64,000 nucleotides of DNA from Paragordius varius (taxonomy: Eukaryota; Nematomorpha). Under the pieces are notes generated by a model. The model was not told where the DNA came from, did not search any database, and worked only from the letters and a program-made list of their open reading frames with translations. Position 1 is the first letter of the stretch. Each line of letters starts with the position of its first letter. Shown piece by piece: positions 11,748-23,763 of the stretch. Location: positions 4,526,001 to 4,590,000 of the forward strand of contig OZ176055.1 in assembly GCA_964247055.1 (NCBI GenBank). The letters are read 5' to 3'. The position numbers and the translations under genes are program-made.

Positions 11748-14605
11748 ACTTACGAAATAGAGGCAAATCGAGCCCCATCTTAGCCACAACAACAAAGAAA
11801 AAATGGCGGCAAAAAAGTTTGAGATAGGGATATTTTTCAATTTACATATTTTTTTAAAAAAATGATATTATGCGCCTAAAAGGATAAAGACAGCATATTT
11901 TTAATTAATGCCTTAATTGCCCTTTAAAAATTTTAATTTTTATCGCTGTTGCATATAAAGCAGGCCCAGTAGATCAGAAAATGTTATTACTCCAATAATT
12001 GAATTACTAAAAATCTTTAATTTTGGGGGTGGTTGGCTAACAAGTGTTACATGATATGGAGCTATAATTTAATATGCTACATTTTTTAAAAAATCAATTT
12101 CTTAAGAAGATATTGTTTTGGAAGCCCATAAAGTATTTCGCCCGAAATAGCAATATTATAAAAACATGATAAATACGCATAAACATTTCAAGACCTATGT
12201 TCGGAGTTTTATACCGCAGGCTTAAAGTAGTAAACAACTATTGTTATAACACTGTGCGCAAAAAAGGGGGCTAAAAAAATAAACAAACATGATTTTTATC
12301 TAAAATAATAAGAAATCCCTTGGAAAAGGAGACCGCAAAAATTTTGGGGCAAAATGCGCCCCAAAATGGAAATATTCCATTTTTTCATTTTTGACTAGAA
12401 ATAGACTTTTGTCCATATTTTTAAACTTATTGGGCAAACATGATAAAACTTTTATATATTATATAAAACCTAATTCATTTTTAAGAAAAATAAATAAAAT
12501 TATTTTAAAGTATCAATAATTTTTTTTATTCCTCAAAAATAGAAATTCGTAAATTTTATGACATTGCCGAAATATATTATAAAAAAATTATTTGTAAGAA
12601 CCCCATATTGTTTTTATTATTTAAGTTTATGATTTATATATAACATACCAAAGAGTTGGTATATATAATAAAGGCTATGTATCTTTTTAAGTCCCTCATA
12701 AAATTTGTATTTTTTGAAAAATTTTCGCGATTTTTTTTGCATTTTCCTCACATGCATCTCACTGTTTCATAAATACAAATCCGCAATTTTCAAAGAATAC
12801 TGAAAAAACCAATAAAACTTCAAGATTATGAAAATCCCTTTACCTTGGATAAAAGTATATATATATATTATTTAATAACATAGTTAATAAATTCAATTGC
12901 AAATTGAATAAAGACCTTTTCTGCTAAATATGTGGAAGGTATCATCGCCCTACAAATTTGATTAAAATAACTGAACAAATAATTACCTATTACAACATGT
13001 ATTTTGCTGGGAAATTAGTTCATTAGAAGGAGATATGAGCCCACAGCAAGGTATACTAATTCCGGTGGAGGGCTACAGACCAGGATGGAGAACGGTTCCA
13101 TCAAACGCTCAAACATATAGAAAAAAACTATTAGTTCCAATAGTTGGTGAATACTATTGGAATCACTTTATGTCTGACTAATATATTCATTATGTATAAA
13201 TAAATTTAAATTCTTATATGTATTTAAGTGTTGTTGTTGGGTTAGACTTGAGGAGATCAACAGTTTCCAAAGTTAATTCATATTTTTCAACTATAATATA
13301 CAATTTCTTGCCATTTTACGACTAAAAATTTAAATGGATGGTGGCGAAAAAGTTTGTGATGACGATTTTGCATTTTATTAAATAATGTATGTATCATGTG
13401 CCTAAAAAGCTAAAGAAATCATATTCGTAAATTTGGTCCAATGCAAAAAATATTTTTTAAGATATTAATATTTCAAATGGCCCTGTGTTATATAGCACAA
13501 TGATTATGTTAAAGTACAAAATTAAGATTAAAATATTTGGTAATCTTACACTTCTATATGTTATCTATCATTTAATATGTAAAAGTCATATCAATTGGTA
13601 AAATATATTTAATTATAAAATTTTTGTTTAGCATATTTTTACTATTGGTGATAGTCTACCCCAAGGCGATTTTAAAAAATAAAGAAAGAATGTATGATAG
13701 TGGGCCCAATTTAGTACAATCTTTATAGTCACAAATAATATCTATCTTAAAATATCTTCCGATCTTAAACTTTTTAGACGCTAATTTTTTGGCTTTTTGA
13801 TTCGCGAAACAGTCTGGCAAATTATAAATAGCGTGAAAATATAGGATTTATCTTTTGGTTTATATTTTGACAGCAAGTTTTTGTATTAATTTCATTTATT
13901 AGTAGCTCTTTTTTCGAAGTGAATTTGAGTTCTATTAAAATTAATGTAAAATCATATTATTGCCAAAATACTTTTAATTTTAATTTATAAATCATTTTCA
14001 TAATAATACAAATAATAGATGGTGTAAATGGTAGCACATGCAAACATATATGGGAATAAACTAAAAATTGTTTGTTTAAATTTATATGAATGACTCATTT
14101 TTAGCAGCATCGTATTGTATAGAAAAAATTTAATAAAATTTTAATATGCTTACGGTTTCCATGATTCATTAAATATTGAATACGAACACGATTTAGCAAA
14201 TTTAAATATTTAAGAATTGTCCATTTTGAAAAAACTAATTTATTTTATTGTCCAAAATATACTAGTGTATAAAAAGGGCACTAGCCCAATTTAACAGATT
14301 GTATTTCTTTTTAAAAATATAGTTATAGTTAAAAAGAGGGGACGGGAATTCGCTAATGAGGTTCACAAGATTTTTAGAAAACGCCGCATACACAAAATAG
14401 TTTGGCGACCATATATGGAATTTGTGATTTAGGCAAACACCAAAATTTACATCATAATATTATATAATAGTTTTTAACAATAAAAAACTTTTAATATTCA
14501 ACAACAATCATTTTTTTCATCTGGTATTCATGATTTATTTATTATTATTATTTTAATTATGATTTAGTTTTTTTTTCATTATAAAATTTCTGTTAATGAT
14601 GCACA
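11748..14605. other. Gene-poor interval with MITE debris
   Basis: No exon recognised. Near 11805-11930 and 13335-13440 lie fragments with the motif AAAAAAGTTTGAGAT or its close variant followed by AT-rich sequence and TATGCGCCTAAAAG, shared with copies near 49540, 56330 and 59290. At 12254 a CACTGTGCGCAAAAAAGGGG end resembles the terminus of the palindromic elements at 23764 and 63690. At 14262 a TACTAGTGTATAAAAAGGGC motif may be another element end. Confidence 0.45.
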
Positions 14606-14947
14606 ATGGAAATACCACAACAAAATAACATTTCAAATATTCCAACAAACCAACAATTAGTGGCAACTAATCCATTTAATTCTCTAGGACCTGGTTATAA
14701 AGCACCAATGGCCAATCCAGCACCGTTTAATAATAACAATCTTTTGGGAGGCCAGGTTCCGACTTTCTTTAGTGTTGAAACTTCTAGGTTAGGGGGACCC
14801 AATGAAGTTCAAGTAATTTTAATTATAGGGTTTAAGCTACGATAGAATATTAAAATAGATACACGGACAAAACGTGACAAAGAATTTTTAGAGACAACCA
14901 TACTTTTAAACCTTAATATTTTTACATAAACCATAAAGTTACAATTT

Positions 14948-14983
<36 letters not shown>

Positions 14984-17900
14984 GAGAGAGTTGCTAGTTA
15001 ACAGAGCTAATCTTTATTTTGAATCAAAAAGATTGGTTTATTTAAAACATTAAGGGTTTAAAAATATGGTTGTCTTTTAGGTAAAATATTATAATTTTAT
15101 TACGTTTTGTCTGTATATTTTTAATTTTTAATGTAACTACCATAAATATCGACACAATTCTATATGTATTTAGCGTTTTCCTCAGGCCCTATCACCTCAG
15201 GCACCTCCTTTAATGGGCCCTTTTATTACGGAAACGGTTCCCGCCCCAAATACAATCGTTTTCTCATCAGATCCGTATTTGTCTACAACGACAACCACAA
15301 CTACTGGAATCGCGGAAGTCAAATTAGAGGGCAATAAAATGACAGTAAAATATTGAGATTTATATGTTATTGGAAACTAGATGAACAAGCAGTTTATATA
15401 AAAAGCAGAATTTGATTCTGTAAATTAGTAATATGTAACGCTTATAAATGACAATATATAGATGAAACATGTAAGAAAGCGTATGGTATTTAGGTCCATA
15501 AGTTTGGATAATTTATTTATACGAAGGGCTGAAAAACTTCCATTCATATGCCAATCTTCAATTATACTTTATAAAATAATACTGGGTGGGGTATCAAAAT
15601 TTCATCATTCCAAGCATTATGTTAGGCAAAAAATAAGAATCAACATAGAGCATTTCTCAAAATCTCTTTAAAACAAAAATATTTTGTTATTAGATAACTA
15701 CGAATGTTTCACCCTTTCCCCCAGATAAAATTCAAGTTATTGCACAAGATAATAGAATAACTATACGAGCAATGGCCCAAGAAGATAAAGACGCTAATGG
15801 TTTCATACGTACGAAAGAGTTTCATCGCCAATATCTTATCCCTATGGGCTGTGATACGGAAAAAATGCGATGCGCTTATGAAAATGGCTTACTTCGTGTC
15901 AAGGTATTTTTCACCCATTATATTTTTTTGGTTTATATATGGTAATTTTAAACATATTCTAATTGTCGATGGAGTAAACTGTTTAAAGATAACATAAATA
16001 ATTTTTTAAATTAGATATGATAAATGCAAATTAGGTTAATTTAATTAACAATAATTGGCTCTTTTGAAATGTATGTATTTTTAAAACACATTAATACGTA
16101 ATCCAGTATTAAATTATCAAAATATCAGAAGAATAAGGTGAAATATATTTTGGCTTAAGTTACCTGAAAAAACGACTAAAAAATTTATGTAGCATATTTA
16201 TATCAGGCGGCAAAAATTGAAATTTTAACTGACCCATAGTATAAATCGATGAATTATAAGGAATAATAAACAAGACCACGCATATCACATCATTTTATTA
16301 ACGTATAAACAAAAAATAAGTTGTTTTAACCAGGATTAAAAAAAAGGCTAAACTGGTTCTCGGACGATTTAGAAGGAAAAAGAGGTTAAGGGCAAAACAA
16401 CAAATTTATGTCAATTTTTAAAAAGGGTTATTTTTTATTTTACAAATTTAAATGTATTTTTAATTATAATTTTTGTTTAAACCTTTGGATCGGAATTCTT
16501 TTGAGGCTATATTAACAAAACATTTATTATAAAACAAGTAAAAGCCCTTTTTAAATTGAACATTGAATATTGATATACTAGCAAAGGAGTGACCCACACA
16601 AATGGCTTCAAGAAACGTATTATTAAATTAAAAAATCCGGCAGGCCGCATTGGCAAAATATATGGGAATTAATAAATATTTTATTTTTCAAACATAAGAC
16701 TGTAAAAATTACTATTTATTTTAACATTTTTGTTAGTTAATTTCCAAAATTTAAAAAGATTTATGCATAAATATCGTTTAAGAAAATCAATTATTTTGTA
16801 AAATTTTGTATTTGAAATTTCTCGGGGCTGCAAATTTCGGAGGGCCGCGAGTTTGACACTCCAGTACTAGCATATAAAATTTAAATATTACATTTATGTG
16901 AAGAATAGAGTGACTTAAAACTTAAATGTTACAAACTTTAATTGTTTAGTTGCCAGGAATTTTAAAGATCAGGTGCACATTTATTTATAAATTATCTAAT
17001 TCAATATTTCTAATACCACGGTATATATGATATTAAATAATTAACGCTAAAACTTTAATACATCATTTTTTTAAAAATATCAATATGATTTTTCAATTTT
17101 GAGAACCGCATACAAATACGTATATTGTTTTGTTTTCTAAAAAACCATTATAATTATTCATGGTTTATCCACTCAATTTTATAATGTATATTTGTTTAAA
17201 TGTGTAATCGAATGATAGCGGCCTTCCAAAAATATTTTTCTTTTGCAAACTAAGCCAATTTTAATTTTTTTAAAACACCATTAACAAAAGAACAGAACCA
17301 GCTTCAAAGCTGGTACCTTAATTAAGTTACAGTGAGGGCTCAAATAATTTAGTGTATTGCTTATAAAAATACAAAAAGATTAAGTGACGATTTATGGAAA
17401 TGATGTCAAATCGAAAGAAATGAGCGCTCGTAACAACTTTTATTAATTGGAAACATATCTTAATTTTTCTATATATAAAGAATTTTTTATAGAAAAAATA
17501 TTACATACACTCTTCCTATTTAGAAAACTTCATATATTCTAGAGTACAATCAAAATGAGAAAAATAAATAACGTTTATAAAAAAATACAAATTTTATCAG
17601 TATGCCATTTGCACTTTAGGAGTGTCCCTGAACACTTCATGTTGGTCCTTCAGCTTTTTTATTTTAACCAATCAAACTCTAATTCATTCGTTTATATTAT
17701 CAAACCTATTCTCTTTATGCAGTCTAAACTTTTATATTAATAATTTTTAATCATTCAGAAACCGTAAATTTTTATTAATTTCTTCATAAATATTTTAATA
17801 ATAATAAGATTTTTGGATGTAAAAGAAAAGTATATAAGTTTTCTGGAAAATTAATTACTATTTTTCGTTAAAACCCTTTATAAATTAATACTGCTAAATT

Positions 17901-18258
17901 AAAAAAATAAATTTTAATTGAATAAATATATTATAAATCAAGAAAATTAGTATGCAAAATTGGTTAAATCCAAACTATGAAAGTTTAAGAACCAACTTGA
18001 AGTGTTCAACAACACTCTTGAATTGCAAATGGTATATAATAATTTGACTTTAAAAAAATAAATTTGTAATAATCTTTTGATTTTTAATGTTAGGTGCAAC
18101 TTCCGAATCACAATGAAAAAATTTTGCCGATAGACCTGGCCCCTAAAAGAAGTAAAGATTTGCTCATAACAACTAACAATGGTGGAAATAGCGCATCAAA
18201 AATAAATCAATTTAATCCTCAACCACAGGGTCTCAATCAGTGGAATGCAAATATCTAA
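14606..18258 (+). CDS. Alpha-crystallin-domain (small heat-shock-like) protein, four exons
   Basis: Exons 14606-14812, 15186-15344, 15694-15903 and 18094-18258 are all in phase 0 and give 246 residues. The N-terminal 120 residues are rich in Asn, Gln, Pro and Thr (IPQQNNISNIPTNQQ, a seven-Thr run). The alpha-crystallin-like domain spans about residues 112-195: AEVKLEGNKM, then PPDKIQVIAQDNRITIRA, FHRQYLIPMGCDTEKM and ENGLLRVKVQLP, matching the family order (PEEI-VK, REFxRxYxLPxxVD, DGxLxVxxP). The C-terminal tail is again Asn/Gln-rich. A domain split by introns is unusual beside the intronless sHSP at 56865. AATAAA lies at about 18292. It converges on the myosin light chain gene (171 bp gap). 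Holdase-type chaperone function is inferred from fold only. Confidence 0.8.
14862..15113. mobile_element. Short TIR MITE (Tc1/mariner-like) in the first intron
   Basis: TA dinucleotides flank inverted ends CACGGACAAAACGT and, read inward from the right, CAGACAAAACGTA. Further inverted matches include AGACAACCATA with TTTAAACC on both sides. An (AT)n tract (about 14950-14980) lies near the middle. A lone matching end (TACAGACAAAACG) is at 2732 inside CERT. Confidence 0.75.
16590..16868. mobile_element. hAT-like non-autonomous repeat (GGCCGC family)
   Basis: Contains GGCAGGCCGCATTGG, TTTTCAAACATAAGAC in the body, and ends GGAGGGCCGCGAGTTTGACACTCC. The same architecture recurs at about 44460-44760, 52830-53112 and 60790-61060. 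Ends of the type GGGTGTCAAAC-GCGGCCC are typical of hAT-derived non-autonomous repeats in animals. No coding capacity. Confidence 0.6.
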
Positions 18259-18428
18259 ACTCTAATCATAATTATCATTTCTAAAATTTATAAATAAATC
18301 CGTGTTAGAGAATAATCAACTTAAATAAGATACACATATATGAAAAATGCAAAGATATGGTTTGTGAATCATAATTTGGTTTGAATAGAAAACTATATTT
18401 TTGGCAACTGTTGTCTATTGTGTTTTGT

Positions 18429-19536
18429 TCAGCCATTCATTATTGTTTTAATGAATTCTATAGTCACATATAAAATGTTAAAACAAAAAATAAAAATATT
18501 GAAATTTTTGCATGAAAAAAAAACCTTCATAAGGGATATTTCCATTATTATCTTCCTGACCGGCTACAAGTTGTTCCACTTCGTCTTCTGTTAAGCGCTC
18601 CCCTTTATACAAAAAAATAATTTTAACTTTTTACTCAAATTGTATCCTAGAAATAGGGGAGTGCCATATAATTTGGTTCAATTTATAAAATTAATCCCAA
18701 AAACATGAGAATTATTTTCGATAACATTAATATAGAGGCCAATATTTTTATGAAATTAAATAAAAAATAGGGAAACATCATTAAATTCTAATGATATATA
18801 TTACTAACCATCCAAAAGAATCAATAATTATCAGTGATCAGACAGCTTCCCCCCACCCCTTACAATTTTTTTTAAATATATACATGCGCATGCACTGGTT
18901 TTTGAATTGCATATTTTCATAAGTTGATTTTTAATTAATATACAGACGAATCAATTCCTTAATTATTGAAATAATATTTTATATATTTGTTAAATGTAAC
19001 ATAAAAATCTTGTATGAAGAGCTGATAAGAGATAAAAAGTTGCTTATTTTACTTATAATCAGTATAATTATATGGGGGAGACATATATAAATGTTAACTC
19101 TTCTCTTTTTTTTTCCAATTCGTATATAAAAATTAAATTGTACCGATAGTGGTCAACAAATGCCGTAATTCCGCACTGCTCATTGTTCCGTTATTGTCTT
19201 TGTCGAAAACGCGTAAACCTTCAATAAAATCTTGTATAGAAGGTTTCTGATTATTTTTCATAAATGTCAAAAGTATTGGAAGGAATACATCAAAAGGCAA
19301 CCTTTCATCTGTTTTATAAAAGTATTATGAATAACCATGTTTTTCAGGCGGAGCATGTTTTTTTACTTCCATTTCTGTGGGGTTTTGGCCCATGGCTCTT
19401 AAAACATCTCCAAATTGTGAAAAATATATTTTTCCATCACCTTTGGTATCAAATATGTTAAATGTTTCATGAAGTTCTACATTAAAAATAATTATATAGT
19501 TTTACCGTTTATTTGTTCATCATTTAACATCATCAT
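18429..19536 (-). CDS. Essential (alkali) myosin light chain, five exons
   Basis: Exons 19536-19506, 19476-19336, 19308-19144, 18602-18525 and 18457-18429 join in phase to give 147 residues, the usual length. Two EF-hand-like lobes are readable: [20 protein letters not shown] and [12 protein letters not shown], then [34 protein letters not shown] and the final [11 protein letters not shown]. This subunit clamps the myosin lever-arm IQ motif in muscle or non-muscle myosin II. Introns 1 and 2 are only 29 and 27 nt; introns 3 and 4 are 541 and 67 nt. Three ATGs stand in tandem at the start (19536, 19533, 19530), so the true start is uncertain by two residues. It shares a 41-bp divergent promoter with the rhomboid gene. 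Confidence 0.93.
19309..19335 (-). other. Ultra-short 27-nt intron (myosin light chain intron 2)
   Basis: Starts GTTATT and ends AAAACAG on the minus strand. Removal joins ...PPEKH through a split Asp codon to [12 protein letters not shown], restoring the family order. Retention places an in-frame TAA inside the intron. Confidence 0.85.
19477..19505 (-). other. Ultra-short 29-nt intron (myosin light chain intron 1)
   Basis: Starts GTAAAAC and ends AATGTAG on the minus strand. Removal joins DEQIN to [10 protein letters not shown] through a split Glu codon, the canonical start of this light-chain family. Retention gives an in-frame TAA inside the intron. Confidence 0.87.
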
Positions 19537-19577
19537 GCGAAAAAATGAATGAATTAAACTCAAAAAAGATTTAAAAT
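19537..19577. promoter_or_regulatory. 41-bp gap between divergent start codons
   Basis: All sequence between the myosin light chain ATG (minus) and the rhomboid ATG (plus). No TATA box is visible. Transcription starts and 5' UTRs of the two genes must overlap each other or each other's coding sequence, unless unseen upstream non-coding exons exist. Confidence 0.65.
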
Positions 19578-21548
19578 ATGTTTGCGCCTCGACGTAGACG
19601 TGATAATTATGGAGTTTTCCTTTTGGCAATGCAAATATTTTCATTCGGATATCAAAATATTCCCCCGGTTACATTATCCACGATGCTCCTTAATATTGCA
19701 ATATATCTCAATTTAATACCGATGCCTTCTCTCACAAATGTAAGCTAATCGGTATAAATTTTATATTATCTTTTATATCATTTATATAAATAGTGGATTA
19801 AATCTTTTCAAACATCCAACTAATGATTTCTTTATGGAACTTTTTTCAACGGTTTTTATTTTTGATAAAGCGAATCCCTAGCCAGTATCAATAAAATTAG
19901 ATAACATTTGTTTTGGTCATTTTATTTGCATTTAAATAAATAAATATTTATTAAAAGTTACAATAATTTCCGGAATAATTAAGTCTATTTTTGCTATAAA
20001 TTTTTATTTTGCTTTACTTAAAGATTTGTCTAAATCCATTCGAAGTGTTGAAACGTCGGGAGTATTGGCGCTTATTACTGGCAAGCTTGTTCCATGTTGA
20101 TGATATGCACTTATATTACAATATGATATCATTTATGTGGAAAGGTCGAACTCTGGAACACATGTTTGGGTCGGCTTATTTTGCCCTCCTGCTTGCAATC
20201 TTTTCTCTGCTCTGTAATCTTACGCATATAATGATCTCACATCTCCTATTCATCGTTACGCAGAGTATGAATTTTGAATATGGATGTGCTGTGGGATTTT
20301 CGGGTATACTTTGTACCTATATATCCGTTCATACGAATTAATGCGTTAAAAAATGTAAAACTAATATTTTTTGGGTAATTTTAGGCTTTATTTATCTACA
20401 TCTAAGCATCGTTATGGCGTCGCGGTTCTAAAAAATTTTTGAGTACCGTTGTGCTGTAGTTTTTTCGGTCAAACGTTATATTGGTATATCCTACAAAATT
20501 GAAGTTTTTTCTTTTAAAAAGGAATTTTGTTATACAGCTGCGTAAAAGTAATGAATATTTGGATTTTTGAGACTTAAGCTTGATTCTAATATTATAACGT
20601 CGTGGATCTAACATATATTCCATTTTGAATAGGTTCTTTTTTGAATAGAATATTTTTTGCGATTTTTGAGGCAATTATGGCTTTGAATGGTATGTAATAG
20701 ATCGAGAAAATTTTATGTTTTACAATTTTGAAAATTATTTAAATTATATTGAAACTTTTAGATATCAGTGATAGATATACATAAAAGAGTTAAAATCCAT
20801 ATTATATTATAATATGATATTATAAACTTTGGCATATCCGTACCATCAAAGGGCTTATTTAATTAAATTTTAAATATAAGCGATAAATTATCGGCAAATT
20901 TTTAATTTCGGTAATTAAATTTAAAAAAATATATAAAAACAGTTAATTTTTTGTATCAAAGTTATAAAATCTGGGATTTATATATTTTATAGGCATTTTA
21001 ATTTATTAGTTTTTTGTAATTTATTTGAGCTATAAAATGAAAGTGTTAACTTATTTTACCTAACACATTAGGCGGTCCCTCAAATAGATTATTTCACTTA
21101 TCAAATCTTTCTAAAAGGCTTTTTATAAATATAAGGTTAATGTTTTTAGTAATAGTATTTCATCCTGTGAAATAGCTAAAATTTAGGATTTAATATTCTT
21201 ACACACTATTTTTCAATATAATTTGGTCTTTTTTCTACTTTCCTTCTTATATTTTTTACATATATAAAATATTTATATATAGGAGTTATATTTGCGCTCA
21301 AAGTTCTCACTACAGAGTATACAGAGACTGGTGATGTATTCATTATGGGAATTTTACCGATTCCATCAAAATATGCCCTTTGGGCCGAACTTATTCTAAT
21401 AAGTTTCATGGTTCCAGAAGCTTCTTTTATTGGTCATTTGTCTGGAATTTTGGTTGGTTTGTGTTATGTCCATGGCCCGCTCAAAAAATTTGTAAATACC
21501 ATGTATTACAATTACATGGAGCCCATCATTCAAAATTTTATGGAATGA
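19578..21548 (+). CDS. RHBDD1: Rhomboid intramembrane protease, RHBDD1/RHBDL4-like
   Basis: Exons 19578-19739, 20024-20303 and 21283-21548 give 235 residues. The N-terminal NIPPVTL block, DDMHLYYNM in the L1-loop region, and the catalytic GFSG (Ser147) and GHLSGILVG (His199) are all present, so the Ser-His dyad is intact. Several hydrophobic membrane segments lie between them. In vertebrates this ER protease cleaves unstable membrane proteins for ERAD. The protein stops soon after GPLKKF, so the long cytosolic tail carrying ubiquitin- and p97-binding motifs in human RHBDD1 (about 315 residues) is absent here. That suggests the ERAD link is lost or made differently. AATAAA lies near 21628. The start is immediately downstream of the divergent gap with the myosin light chain. 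Confidence 0.93.
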
Positions 21549-23763
21549 AACAAAGTGTATTTTGTAAATAATGTACATATACAAATGCAATATAGTCATA
21601 CATATTTTATTTGGTTGGTGATATGTTATGAATAAAAACGCGATATGTTTTATATATATATATATATATATATAGGAAAATTATTTAATAAATAGGCTCA
21701 ATATATACCGTTATGAGTATCGAAAAAAGGTTATATATTATCTGATAGCTAATATTCTAAATATCAAAATTCAAAGTTCATAGGAAAAGTTATCATTACT
21801 ACTATTGACCAAAGTAAATGGCGTGTTGGTTAGTTTTATTTTCGTCAAGAATCTCTCCGACATTATATATTAAAAAATCACTTTGTCGTAATATTTGTAC
21901 AAAAAATATGGCCGTCAAATATACTAATTGTATATCATATTATATATATTATATTTTTTTTATCTAAAACATAGTCTGAATGCATCAATGCGAAATTATT
22001 TGCAAAACCCTTTTCTAACTAATTAGATACAAAAAAACTATCGGCTTATATATCCGAAAACCGTGATCTAAAATTTCTGTTCAGCACATTGCAGTTTTCA
22101 AGTACATGAGTACATGCATTTAGCTATTAATCCCGCTCAAAAACTTTTATTTTTGACAGAAATATAACTATTTTGATCTATCAGATAATCCGATGATTAT
22201 TCGAGGACAATGACTAAGTCGTATAAAGTTTACTATTTTTAAATTTTGTTATAGTTAGGTTGATAAAATTTATGGTTGGTTAGGCATCTCCAATATTTTT
22301 ATACCTTACTTTTTCCAAATTTTAAACACAATTAATTGTTTACGCGCAAATGATAAATATTCGGTAATTATGGGACTATATAAAATGTATAGTGGTTTTA
22401 GATGTTTCACTATAAAGGCAATTTTAGACCCGTTCAATTAGCCACTAGATAGTAATTCAGTCTCTAAAATGTCCCTAATTAGTTTGAAGCAGCTTTTATA
22501 ATTATGAGAGAGTGTATTATCAAGCAGATTTTTAGAATTGCCCGTATAAAAACAAATACTTTAGTTGAATCCTTTTTCAAATATACCCCGGGGTAGGGTA
22601 CCGCTTTCTGTATAATGCACCTCCATACAAAAATTAGCAAATGTTTAGAACGGAAACGATATATAGATTCAATAAGGGTTTTAATTATTTTTAGTATAAA
22701 GACATAAAATACGTTACCATGAAATATAACCTTGGCTTTGCAGCAATTTTTTGTCCAAGTTATGAGAATATGTTAGATAAACTATAAATACATATATTCC
22801 CGGGTAATAAAAGCAAATAATTGATGAACACTCTTCTTCAAAACTAGAACTTCATCCATTGTAAAATAAACTACAATATAAAAATAAGGTCTCTTTGGAG
22901 CTAATTTTTAGAAATTATTTGAATTATATAGATTTAATATTTTTCGTCATATTTTGTATGAATGCAAACATGTTAGCCTAGCATTTTTTATCCTTGGGTC
23001 GGGTCCCGCCTGTTGTAAAACATGGCATCATATAAAATTTCAATGTATGGACTATGCAAAACAGCCTTTTATTTTTTATTTCAGCCATAATATATCATAA
23101 AATACTAATGATAGTGTTTATTAAGTCATAGCGATTGTGGCAAGCCACAGTTAGTAATCATATAAATATATGCCTTAGAACGACCCATAGCAACTAACCC
23201 TGTCTTCAATTATAACATGCCTTTCTTTACAAGATACATCATAATGCAGTGTGGAAAGGAAGGCGAGGGATCCTTTTTAAAGAGTGCCTACGGGTTTCCC
23301 TTAGTTGAAAACTTGAAATAAATTAATTTCTTTAACTTACTCTTATAAAAAGAATTTTTGTACTTTTCTTTACAAGATTTGCAGATAAAAATACACCCTT
23401 CTTTTTTCTAACAGATAAATCTGTTCAAATCCACCCTTTGTTTAATATAAACCTTTAGTGATTTGAAACAATCATCCTAAAAATAGGGCTTGGGAGAGAA
23501 ACAACATAGAACTAGAACACAACTACTAAAATATTAGGAACGTGTTCCGTTGGTTCGTAACCACTTTGGTTACATTCAACAGTCCAAAGTGTTTAGCATG
23601 CGGCCCACGAAAATAATTTTGAAAATCTATAATTTGCAAAAATATGCCACAAAATCTTAGTAAAATTGATATTTAAACAAATTTTTTGAAAAAATCTATC
23701 CAATTGCCAGCATATAGAAATTGTTTTATTGTTTTTTTATTACAGTTCTATGTTTAATATATA
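21549..23763. other. Intergenic desert
   Basis: Contains the rhomboid 3' UTR, an (AT)n run at about 21652-21674, and a GCATGCGGCCCACGAAAAT scrap near 23600 that resembles the GGCCGC hAT-like family. I see no exon or RNA gene. Confidence 0.5.
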
